From contig NZ_OCPC01000003.1 in NCBI RefSeq assembly GCF_900220985.1, forward strand, positions 248,001-312,000: a DNA stretch of 64,000 bases, given 5' to 3'. This stretch comes from Parahoeflea halophila (GTDB lineage Bacteria > Pseudomonadota > Alphaproteobacteria > Rhizobiales > Rhizobiaceae). The notes under the pieces were generated by a model. That model was not told the origin of the DNA. It ran no database searches and saw only the letters and a program-made list of their open reading frames with translations. The translations under genes and the position numbers were made by a program. Shown piece by piece: positions 17,550 through 24,297 of this stretch. Position 1 is the stretch's first letter. Every line of letters begins with the position of its first letter.

Positions 17550-18272
17550 GGTTAGTCCTTTCAATTTCTTGAGGTCGGTGAGCCAGGAGCTCCGGAACAA
17601 GGCGCCGGTCAGGCTGCGCATCCGGGTTATCAGGCGTTTGAGATCCTCCGGCGCAGCGTCCTGCCTGTCCGAAAGGGCGCCATAGCCCCGGGCGATCAGC
17701 CCGCGTGCCTGGCGTCTGGTCAGCCCCGCATCCCGCGTGAGCCTCCGTTCGAGTTCGCGCCGCGTCGGCGCAGCGACTCCCTGTCCGAGCGCCTTGACGG
17801 CAGTCACCCGCGCGCCCGGCTGCATCGGGAATGTCACCACCGAGATCTCCCAGAGATCGGCACTCATGATCCGCCGTATCCCGGCCTTGGCTTCGGTGCG
17901 GGCGCGCAGGGTCTGAAACCCGATCGACAGCCCGTCGAGCGCGCCGGATTTCATCAGCTCGTGCACCTCGCGGGCCCGGGCCACGCCGAGTGCCAGCTTT
18001 CCCTCGACATGCAGGCCGCGCGCGTCCTCGCGGATCGACAGCCAGCGGCCGATCGGCTGGTCCGGATCGTGCTGGTAGAGCATGCGCACATCGGTCGCGC
18101 CGCGGCGTTTGAGCGAAGCGGCGAAAGCACCGGGCTCGATCACGTCACGGCCGAGATCGACGGCGCCGAACAGGCTGGCATAGCCCGAAAAACTGCCGTC
18201 ACCACTGACGTCCTCCAGTGCCAGATCGACGCGCTTGTGCTGCCGTCCGGATGCGCTCCAGTCCGTTGTCAT
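16305..18272 (-). CDS. GTA g4: HK97 prohead protease, in frame with the capsid without a stop
   Basis: The protease matures the procapsid. From the ATG at 18272 (MTTDWSASGRQHKRVDLALE) the peptidase domain covers about the first 185 codons (down to roughly 17700). It includes GYASLFGAVDLGRDVIEPGAF, the His of MLYQHDPDQPIGRW and a Ser in LSIGFQT, the usual His/Ser pair. Instead of ending there, the frame continues through ITRMRSLTGALFRSSWLTDL into the capsid ATG at codon 242. It could make a 655-residue protease-capsid fusion. Independent capsid initiation is supported by its own ribosome site. Whether the stop was lost or the fusion is functional cannot be told here. Confidence 0.85.
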   Translation of the reverse strand: MTTDWSASGRQHKRVDLALEDVSGDGSFSGYASLFGAVDLGRDVIEPGAFAASLKRRGATDVRMLYQHDPDQPIGRWLSIREDARGLHVEGKLALGVARAREVHELMKSGALDGLSIGFQTLRARTEAKAGIRRIMSADLWEISVVTFPMQPGARVTAVKALGQGVAAPTRRELERRLTRDAGLTRRQARGLIARGYGALSDRQDAAPEDLKRLITRMRSLTGALFRSSWLTDLKKLKGLTMTTAFDNTRAPETKSVDADVSAAFEDFMSAFEHYKQSNDERLAEIERRGSADIVTEEKMARIDTALDEQKRALDALAVKRARPDLGRGGGAAPSPVRQAFDAYVRRGDEAGLRQAELKAMSAGSDPDGGYLVPDELDSEIGRRLSELSPIRSIATVRQVSGAVLKKPFALDGMATGWVGETDARPQTAAPQLAELQFPTMELYAMPAATASLIEDGALDIEGWIASEVEAAFAEQEGAAIVTGDGVNKPRGFLDYPSVDDDSWSWGNLGHIATGSAGAFGADPSDRLVELIYALKAGHRQNGRFVMNRKTQSQIRKFKDADGNYLWVPPAGVGQAASLMGFPVVEAEDMPDVAADALAIAFGDFRRGYLVVDRTGVRVLRDPYSAKPYVLFYTTKRVGGGVQNFEAIKLLKFAA

Positions 18273-18331
18273 GATTGCTGTCCTTGCTGTTCGTGAAGTG
18301 CCTGTTGCCCCGGCGGCGAGACCCGGGCCGG

Positions 18332-18658
18332 TTATTGTCTTGCCGCCGGTCCGCGCCCGGCCCGGTCGGCGATGCGGGCCAGCGCGCCGAGCACCCACCA
18401 GGCGGTCATGGAAGCGGCCGCCGATCCGGTGAGCAGGGTTTCGGTTGGCGAAAGCAGTCCGCTCACCCCCATCCACTGTGCCAGTGCCACACCGGCCGGC
18501 GCGCCGAAAACGAGCCCCGAAACGACACCGGCAATGGCCCGGGCCACAGCTTCGCGCGTGCCCTTGGGCATCATGTAGGCGAGTGAAACCAGCGCGCCTG
18601 CAACAGCCCCGGCGGTGCGGGCGGCCAGCATTGCCGGCTCCGGATCCATGCTCTGCAT
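18332..18658 (-). CDS. GTA g3.5-position small membrane protein (DUF6107-like)
   Basis: 108-residue protein between portal and protease. The start at ATG 18658 is supported by a strong GGAGG site at 18666-18670; the frame opening at 18739 is longer but would overlap g3 and lacks such a site. Two or three hydrophobic helices are visible (LAARTAGAVAGALVSLAYMM, IAGVVSGLVFGAPAGVALAQ, MTAWWVLGALARI). In rhizobial GTA clusters the protein here is annotated DUF6107, as I recall. Its function is not known; a membrane role in assembly is a guess. Confidence 0.75.
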   Translation of the reverse strand: MQSMDPEPAMLAARTAGAVAGALVSLAYMMPKGTREAVARAIAGVVSGLVFGAPAGVALAQWMGVSGLLSPTETLLTGSAAASMTAWWVLGALARIADRAGRGPAARQ

Positions 18659-18725
18659 CGCGTTACCTCCGGCGGCCGGTTCCGCCTTGCAAATTGATTC
18701 AGGTTGTTGGGAATGTGAGTCCGGT

Positions 18726-19919
18726 TCAGCCCGCAACACGCTGATATCCCACGGCTTCCCGCTTTTCCTCGTCGGTGAGGAAGTCCGCTGCGCCGACCCG
18801 AGCCCAGAGCCCGTCGCGCTCGGCGGACAATCCCGGCAACCGGTCGGCGTCGTAATCGATCTTGAGCCCTGCGCCGTAGACCTGCTGCAACCAGGCGGTC
18901 AGCGCGGCGGCGGTCCGGTGCACCAGCGGCAGCACGGTCAGCCGGCAAAACGCGCGGTTGGCCTCCTGGTAATTGGCGTAGGTCAGATCGCCGGGAATGC
19001 CCAGCAGCATCGGCGGCACCCCGAGCGCCAGGGCGATGTCGCGGGCAGCCCCGTTCTTCGCCTCGATGAAATCCATGTCGCGCGGCGTCAGCCCCATCGC
19101 CTTCCAGTCGAGCCCGCCTTCGAGCAGCATCGGACGGCCGGCCCGGCGCGCCCCCTGATAGCCGTCCTCGAGTTCGGCCTTGAGCCGTTCATATTGTTCC
19201 GGCGTCAGGTTGCCCCCCTCCTTGGGCTGGTAGACCAGCGCGCCCGACGGGCGGGCGGAATTGTCCAAGAGCGCCTTGTTCCAGCTCATCGCCGCATTGT
19301 GCAGGTCGAGCGCCATCAGCGCTGCCTCCAGCGGCGCAAATCCCAGATGATCATCGAGCGGGTGAAACAGCTTGAGATGCAAAAGCCCAGGCCCTTCCTC
19401 CGGGCTCACAGCAAAGCGCTGCCGCCTGCCGCCGGCCTGGTGCTCATAGGCTGCCGGCCATCCGTCGCCCCCCTCGATGACCCGCATCCGGTCGGGCCGC
19501 AAAAGCTGCAACCCGGCAAGGTGGCCACCGGCGCTCACCGGGTTGATCCAGGCATTGCCCGAGAGCACCAGATGGCCGTAGAGCGTTTCGAAAAACCCGT
19601 CACCGGCCCCGTTCGGATCAGGCCTTTGCAACAGGTCAAGCACCGGGTGCCGCTCCTGCTCGCGGCCGCCGTCAAAAACCAGCCAGGGCACCGAGGCTGC
19701 GGCTTCTGCAATCATCCGTGTCGCGCGATGCGCCACCGGATTGCGCATGAACCCCTCGCGGGACATTGCCGGATAGCTGCGCGAACTCCACTGTGCGCCC
19801 GCGTCCGCGGACAGCGCCGCAAGCGCGCCCGGCAACCAGCTCTTGGCGGCAGGTGCGCGCATCCGGGACGGGTGGGTCCGCGCCTCGCCGTGCCAGGGAA
19901 GCCGAAATCCAAATGCCAT
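18726..19919 (-). CDS. GTA g3: portal protein
   Basis: Dodecameric portal of the head (HK97 family). From the ATG at 19919 (MAFGFRLPWHGEARTHP), which has an AGGAAAGG site, the product is 397 residues. The frame is open further upstream, but that stretch contains a terminator and a dispersed repeat, so it is not coding. Family segments are NPVAHRATRMIAEAAASVPW, GHLVLSGNAWI, LKLFHPLDDHLGFAPLEAAL and the C-terminal VPPMLLGIPGDLTYANYQEA. The stop lies 67 bases before the g3.5 start. Confidence 0.94.
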   Translation of the reverse strand: MAFGFRLPWHGEARTHPSRMRAPAAKSWLPGALAALSADAGAQWSSRSYPAMSREGFMRNPVAHRATRMIAEAAASVPWLVFDGGREQERHPVLDLLQRPDPNGAGDGFFETLYGHLVLSGNAWINPVSAGGHLAGLQLLRPDRMRVIEGGDGWPAAYEHQAGGRRQRFAVSPEEGPGLLHLKLFHPLDDHLGFAPLEAALMALDLHNAAMSWNKALLDNSARPSGALVYQPKEGGNLTPEQYERLKAELEDGYQGARRAGRPMLLEGGLDWKAMGLTPRDMDFIEAKNGAARDIALALGVPPMLLGIPGDLTYANYQEANRAFCRLTVLPLVHRTAAALTAWLQQVYGAGLKIDYDADRLPGLSAERDGLWARVGAADFLTDEEKREAVGYQRVAG

Positions 19920-19946
19920 TGCATTGCCCTTTCCTGATCGGGAATC

Positions 19947-19975
19947 AAAAACCCCGCCGGGCAAGCCAGGCGGGG
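19947..19975 (-). terminator. Intrinsic terminator between g2 and g3, on the GTA sense strand
   Basis: On the minus strand a seven-base-pair GC stem (CCCCGCC ... GGCGGGG, plus-strand 19952-19958 and 19969-19975) is followed by TTTTT (plus-strand 19947-19951). It would stop transcripts from the terminase before they enter the portal gene, 28 bases upstream of the g3 start. Full expression of the cluster would need antitermination or a second promoter. Confidence 0.75.
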
Positions 19976-19989
19976 CCATTATCCTCTCC

Positions 19990-20130
19990 GTCTTACCGGA
20001 CTTGATCCAGACAAGCGAAGCGACGTCGTAGCCTCCGGTATCCAGTGGCCCTGCGTCCGCCGGGTCAGAAGCCTCTGTCCAGCCCGATGACCTGGGCGAG
20101 CTGGATTCCGGATCGGGGTCCGGCATGACG
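19990..20130. repeat. Two inverted copies of an intergenic palindromic repeat
   Basis: The spacer between g2 and g3 holds CTGGATTCCGGATCGGGGTC then CGGCATGACG on the plus strand (20101-20130). A related unit in the opposite orientation (19990-20045) contains TACCGGACTTGATCCAG and CCTCCGGTATCCAG. This pattern (CTGGAT.CCGG..C...GTCCGG.ATGACG) is typical of small dispersed palindromic repeats of alphaproteobacterial chromosomes. A genome-wide count would confirm it. Confidence 0.55.
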
Positions 20131-20156
20131 GAACCGCAATGTGTCCTGTTCACCCC

Positions 20157-21494
20157 TCACAGATGCCTGATCTGCGGTGCGCCCCTTTGGCCCAGAAGCA
20201 ATTCGGTCAGCGCCCAGACCAGCGCATCGAGCCGGTCGGGCGAGCGGCCCGACGACAGCCCGTCCGGACCGAAATCGCACATCTGGTCCTCGAGACTGGC
20301 AAAATGGCCGGCATGAACCACCCTACCCTGCTCATAGAGGGCGGCCACCGGTTCGGCACGCAGCCATTTGCCGCGCGTCGCCCGCACGCTGCGCACCGGC
20401 AGCGTCGGCTCGACGGTGCGCAGCACGCTTGTCACCATGTCGCCGCCCTGGTTGATCTCGGCGACCACGCAATCGGCGTCAAAGCGCCGGTAGAGCCGGC
20501 TCACCGCATTGGCCCAGGCCGAGGGGCTCGCGCCCTCGACCGAACCGTCGGCCAGCACCACGGCGCGGCCTTCCGCATCGAGCCCGGCGGCAATGATGCC
20601 GCAGCAGGAATATCTGGCGTCGCTTACCGCCGGCGGATCGACGGCGACCACGATGCGGCCGAGCTGGCCGTGGTTGCGGACCACCAGCGCCTCGATCTGG
20701 TCGCGCCGCCACAGCCCGTCCTCGCGGTCGGCGATCAGCTCGCCGTCGAGTTCCTGCCGCCCGAGCCTTGTGCCGTCATAGCGGTCCCGGATGGCGTCGA
20801 GAAACCCCGCCGCCAGGTGCTGCGCATTGTCCTCGGTGCGGATCCGCGTCACCCGCGTCGCCTTGTCCTTGACCAGCGCCAGCATCAGCGGCGTCGCCCT
20901 CGGCGTGGTCGTCACCAGCTGCCGTGGCGAGGTGCCGAGCCGCAGGCCGAATTGCAGCATGTCCCAGGTCTCGCTGGCATGGCGCCATTTGCCGAGCTCG
21001 TCACACCAGGCGAGATCGAATTGCGGCCCGCGCAGGCTTTCGGGGTCTTCGGATGGAAACATCTGCGCCACCGCTCCCGAGGGCCAGACCAGCCTGCGCC
21101 GCGTCGCCTCGAAGACAGGCCGCCCGGTGCGCGCCACGCCCATGATGCCCGACACCCCGTCGATCATCACCTCGCGGGCATCGCCAAAGGTTTCCGCCAC
21201 CAGCGCGATGCGGCCCTCCCTGCCAAGGCCAGCAATCTCGCCCGAGGCCAGCGCATGCACCCATTCCGCTCCGGCTCTTGTCTTGCCCGAGCCGCGCCCG
21301 CCCATCAAGAGCCAGGTGCGCCAGTCGCCTTCGGGTGGCAATTGCTCCGGCCGCGCCGCAAGCTGCCAGTCCTGCGCATTGGCCAGCAGCGCCCGGTCGT
21401 CGAGCCGGGCGAGATGGGCCGCCACCAGAGCGTCCACCGTCCTCGCACCAGCCTCAAAGCGGGGTTGCGAAATTGAGTCCGGCAATGGCTCCAT
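20157..21494 (-). CDS. GTA g2: large terminase subunit
   Basis: DNA-packaging motor ATPase and nuclease. From the ATG at 21494 (MEPLPDSISQPRF, AAAGGA site) the product is 445 residues, the usual family size. Walker A is LLMGGRGSGKTRAG and Walker B is FDLAWCDELGKW. The nuclease half has VVAVDPPAVS and a late acidic SPDRLDALVWALTELL. The frame is open up to 21713, where an ATG overlaps the g1 stop (ATGA). That start would add 73 Pro/Glu-rich residues and cannot be excluded. It is the second gene of the cluster. Confidence 0.93.
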   Translation of the reverse strand: MEPLPDSISQPRFEAGARTVDALVAAHLARLDDRALLANAQDWQLAARPEQLPPEGDWRTWLLMGGRGSGKTRAGAEWVHALASGEIAGLGREGRIALVAETFGDAREVMIDGVSGIMGVARTGRPVFEATRRRLVWPSGAVAQMFPSEDPESLRGPQFDLAWCDELGKWRHASETWDMLQFGLRLGTSPRQLVTTTPRATPLMLALVKDKATRVTRIRTEDNAQHLAAGFLDAIRDRYDGTRLGRQELDGELIADREDGLWRRDQIEALVVRNHGQLGRIVVAVDPPAVSDARYSCCGIIAAGLDAEGRAVVLADGSVEGASPSAWANAVSRLYRRFDADCVVAEINQGGDMVTSVLRTVEPTLPVRSVRATRGKWLRAEPVAALYEQGRVVHAGHFASLEDQMCDFGPDGLSSGRSPDRLDALVWALTELLLGQRGAPQIRHL

Positions 21495-21709
21495 GCCGTT
21501 GTTTTCCTTTACATTCGGGTCATTTTCTCCGGTGCAAATACCGGTCTCCTGCTCTTGCTCCGGTGGTTGCGGCTCGGCGGCATCGACAGGTTCGGGCTCC
21601 GGCGGTTCATTCGTTGCGGCTTCTGCTTTTGACCGATGCGGGGGTCTGGTAAAAATCACAGGCCTCGCCCAGACGCTGCTTCTCAACGCCAGCGCCATGC
21701 CTCGAATGA

Positions 21710-22288
21710 TCATGCCTCGCGCCCGCGCTCGGCTGCCAGGCGTTCGGCAGCCGCAAGGATCAGCTGGCGCACGGTCTGGCGCAGTTGCTCGCGCTCTCCC
21801 GCACTGAGGTTCTGCTGCGAAGCACGCACCCGGTCCCCGGCAATCAGCCGCTCCATCTGGTCGATCTTTTCCAGCGTCCGGGCAATCAGCGCGACCTGAT
21901 CCACCGCCGGCTTGCCTTCAACCCCGTCGGCGCCGAGCCGTGCGGCCTCGCGGTCAAGCACGGCACGCATCTGCGCAAGCATGCGCTGCGTGCTCTCGGC
22001 CACAAGCGTTGGCGCGGTCACACCGCCGGGCTGAGGCGCAGGCACTGCGCCGTCCGGATCCGCCTCGGTGTCATGCTGCTTGAGCTCCAGCGGCTCGAGC
22101 GCCAGCACCAGATCGATCAGGTGGTCGATCAGCCCGGCTTCGCCGGCACCGCCCGCCGGACAGGATCCCAGGCCGGCCACTGCCACAGGTCCCGGCACAC
22201 CACTTGCCACACCGCGTGCAACTCCGGCCACCGCACCGCCCGCAGCAGACAGCATTTTCCACCCGCCAACCCGAAAGGTCTCGGTCAT
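21710..22288 (-). CDS. GTA g1: candidate small terminase subunit
   Basis: 192 residues from the ATG at 22288 (MTETFRVGGWKMLS). The N-terminal third is Gly/Ala/Pro-rich and poorly conserved-looking. The C-terminal half is strongly helical and charged, with DQVALIARTLEKIDQMERLI and LSAGEREQLRQTVRQLIL. The position directly before the large terminase and the helical pattern fit the g1 small terminase that selects DNA for packaging in RcGTA. A start at 22372 would place codons across a terminator hairpin and is unlikely. The four-base overlap at 21710-21713 couples it to the g2 frame. Confidence 0.7.
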   Translation of the reverse strand: MTETFRVGGWKMLSAAGGAVAGVARGVASGVPGPVAVAGLGSCPAGGAGEAGLIDHLIDLVLALEPLELKQHDTEADPDGAVPAPQPGGVTAPTLVAESTQRMLAQMRAVLDREAARLGADGVEGKPAVDQVALIARTLEKIDQMERLIAGDRVRASQQNLSAGEREQLRQTVRQLILAAAERLAAERGREA

Positions 22289-22334
22289 CACAGCCTCGCA
22301 AATTTCCGCAAAAACCCGGCCGCCTCCGGCCAAC

Positions 22335-22364
22335 AAAAAAGCGCCCCGGAAAACCAGAGGCGCC
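22335..22364 (-). terminator. Intrinsic terminator in the GTA leader, upstream of g1
   Basis: On the minus strand GCGCCTCTGG, a TTTT loop and CCGGGGCGC form a strong stem (plus-strand 22341-22364), followed by six T (22335-22340). It lies about 45 bases before the g1 start codon and points into the cluster. No other minus-strand gene lies within 500 bases upstream that would need it, so it is probably a leader terminator of the GTA transcript. Confidence 0.75.
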
Positions 22365-22508
22365 TCACGCAATCATCGATTTCAAGCAGCGATCGAACCG
22401 GCCCAACCAGCCAACCAGCCCAACCAGCCGCCAGGGCCACATCACCCCGGCAAACCACCACCCTCGCCCCAGTCACCGCTTGCGGCGCATTTCTGTGACG
22501 ATGACATA

Positions 22509-22537
22509 ACCCTACCAAACCCCCGTGACACCGTCAA
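22509..22537 (-). promoter_or_regulatory. Possible sigma-70-like promoter for the GTA leader
   Basis: On the minus strand TTGACG (plus-strand 22532-22537) is followed after 17 bases by TAGGGT (22509-22514). A transcript from here would run about 210 bases, through the leader terminator, before reaching g1. The -35 box is good and the -10 weak, as expected for an activator-dependent promoter. The match is by eye only. Confidence 0.35.
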
Positions 22538-22572
22538 GGATTATTTTCCTATTTTTTGGCGGAGGTAACACT

Positions 22573-22858
22573 ATGCGCCGCACCGTCAAGCACTCCCGTG
22601 TGGAGTATGTCGGCCGCAGAAGTGATGCAGTGACCCACCCCGATACGATTGAAGGCGTCTTCTCGATCTACAAGCGTGGCATGATTGGTATCTAACAGCG
22701 TTGCGGCAAAGCCGACCTGAATCGCTACCTTGCCGAATTTGAATTCCACTATAAACGCCGCTCGCCCCTTAAGATTTCAGACCGCGAACGTGCCGAAGAT
22801 CCGATGGGGCTCAGCCGGCAAGCGATTTACCTATAATCAAACTGGTCGAGCCGCTTAA
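22573..22858 (+). pseudogene. Relic of an IS1595-family transposase (C-terminal part)
   Basis: The plus-strand frame from 22573 reads the C-terminal half of an ISXO2-like transposase: RRTVKHSRVEYVG, then HPDTIEGVFSIYKRGMIGI. An in-frame TAA at 22693-22695 follows, where the family has Tyr, and then QRCGKADLNRYLAEFEFHY. A second lesion near 22805 shifts the frame, after which GSAGKRFTYNQTG restores the usual ending until TAA at 22858. The catalytic N-terminal part is absent. A minus-strand open frame at 22549-22749 is only its shadow. It lies beside the putative GTA promoter. Confidence 0.8.
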
Positions 22859-22896
22859 ACCTACAGAAAGCACGGCGCTTTATGCGCTTGCGGAAA

Positions 22897-23094
22897 TCAC
22901 GACGAAAATAGTTGCACCACCTGCACCACGGCCATTATGGCCGTGGAAACCGCCGCAATAACGGCAGCCACCTGCACCCACCAAGGTAAAGCCATGGTCG
23001 TTACAATCTCCTTCCCGTCCCAATAAAGCCTTCCGCTCACTGTATCGACCGACATACGTTCGAAATCATCAATCGAAATCACTTTTATTGCCAT
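22897..23094 (-). CDS. Tiny single-helix membrane protein, function unknown
   Basis: 65 residues from the ATG at 23094 (MAIKVISIDDFERMS), chosen because a GGAGGAGG ribosome site lies just upstream. The N-terminal 35 residues are soluble and acidic (SGRLYWDGKEIVTT), followed by one long membrane helix (PWWVQVAAVIAAVSTAIMAV) and a short tail. It lies in the AT-richer islet between the GTA cluster and the chromosome core, divergent from the HEPN-like gene 177 bases away. I do not recognise a family. Confidence 0.6.
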   Translation of the reverse strand: MAIKVISIDDFERMSVDTVSGRLYWDGKEIVTTMALPWWVQVAAVIAAVSTAIMAVVQVVQLFSS

Positions 23095-23271
23095 GCTTGC
23101 CTCCTCCACCACTTCGGTGAGGGCAACATAGACTAGTTAGACGGCTCTCCCCAAATTAGGTTTGTCTTCCCCCTTCTCCGATTCCCGCTTAGGCTTCGGG
23201 GGCGTCGGTAATGCGCGGCGCACTGTTTTATCGCGACGTTTTCTTTTCCGTTTCGCTAAAAAGGTCACCTC

Positions 23272-23838
23272 ATGTCTGACGAACAAGCAAACTCTTACCC
23301 ACCAGATTCCGAACTAAATTTATACTATCTGCTCGTCGGCAGAGTGGCGATGGGTTGGGCCGCGTTTGAAACGCGAATCAATCACACAATTTGGCGTCTG
23401 GCCGGCGTAGAACAATACGCCGGAGCATGCCTGACCGCTCAAATTACCGCTCCCGTGCCTAGGTTCAAAGCATTGGTAGCTCTTGCAAAGTTTCGAGGCG
23501 CATCCGAAGAACGATGCAAAGCCTTGAATTCACTAAGCGCCGCCGCAGATGGGGTTGCGCGTCAGCGTAATAGACTAGTGCATGATCCTGCATACACGAA
23601 CGATGGAAAGCCTTTTCGTCTTCACATTACAGCCGATAGAGCGATCGACTTTGAAATGAAACCGGTAGAACTTCAAGACTTCCAGAAGCTGGAACTGGAG
23701 ATATCAAGAATAACGAACCGCTGCATCCAAGAGATCAGTTTGCTTTTCTCCGAGATTCCTCCGTACGATGATAAATCGTTCTGGCAAGGTGAGGGAATAG
23801 AACTGGGCCCCATGCCAGAAAGAGGTGATTCTACATAA
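23272..23838 (+). CDS. Hypothetical protein with a HEPN-like RNxxxH motif
   Basis: 188-residue soluble, helical protein. The notable feature is AARQ-type helix sequence VARQRNRLVHDP with Arg99-Asn100-x3-His104, the RNxxxH signature of HEPN ribonuclease domains (found in abortive-infection proteins, toxins and RNA-processing enzymes). An upstream helical part includes VGRVAMGWAAFETRINHTIW. Base composition and codon use look AT-richer than the neighbours, suggesting transfer. No nucleotidyltransferase partner or known defence gene adjoins it. A ribonuclease role is possible, but many uncharacterised proteins share this motif. Confidence 0.6.
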   Translation: MSDEQANSYPPDSELNLYYLLVGRVAMGWAAFETRINHTIWRLAGVEQYAGACLTAQITAPVPRFKALVALAKFRGASEERCKALNSLSAAADGVARQRNRLVHDPAYTNDGKPFRLHITADRAIDFEMKPVELQDFQKLELEISRITNRCIQEISLLFSEIPPYDDKSFWQGEGIELGPMPERGDST

Positions 23839-24019
23839 GAATAGCTTCGTCCATCTCGGGGGCAACTTCAATCCCATCTGCCGGTTTGTCGCCTGCTGCC
23901 TTCTTTCGAGTTATTCACTTTTGTCACGCATGAAATTCGGACTATATGCCTATTCTCTTAATTTGGGTGTTGATGCGTAGCAACCATGCCTTAGAGCTCA
24001 GGTTCCCTCGGCTCCAGTT

Positions 24020-24286
24020 TCACTTGAGTCCCAATGCCTTGATCACCCCGATCAGCGTCGACAGGCGCGGGTCGCCGGTCTCGCCGAGCGCATTGTAAAG
24101 GGCTTCGCGGGTCACGCCGGCCTTGCGGGCGATGTCGCTCATTCCGCGCGCCTTGGCGATGTCGCCCAGAGCTGCGGCAAACAGCGCCGGATCGCCCTCG
24201 ATAAGCGCCGCATCCAGATAGGCCGTCGCCATCTCCGGACTGTCAATAAACTCTGTGATATCAATTTGTTGCGTTTCGATTGCCAT
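24020..24286 (-). CDS. Addiction-module antidote protein (HigA-like) without an adjacent toxin
   Basis: 88 residues with the architecture of the TIGR02684 putative antidote proteins. The N-terminus is TEFIDSPEMATAYLDAALIEGDPALFAAALGDIAKARGM and the HTH is SDIARKAGVTREALYNALGETGDPRLSTLIGVIKALGL. The family is normally preceded by a ~100-residue RelE/HigB-type killer gene. Here the preceding gene on the same strand (24298-24693) shows no toxin features, so the antidote is solitary. It may now act as an independent DNA-binding regulator. Confidence 0.85.
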   Translation of the reverse strand: MAIETQQIDITEFIDSPEMATAYLDAALIEGDPALFAAALGDIAKARGMSDIARKAGVTREALYNALGETGDPRLSTLIGVIKALGLK

Positions 24287-24297
24287 TCACCCACCCC

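Noticed and set aside
22402-22429. CRISPR-like or satellite array (CCAACCAGC units)
   Set aside because: Only three imperfect units of 8-9 bases with no spacers; treated as a minor tandem repeat in the GTA leader.
22549-22749. 66-residue minus-strand protein
   Set aside because: It is the reverse reading of the IS1595 transposase relic, whose family residues are evident on the plus strand.
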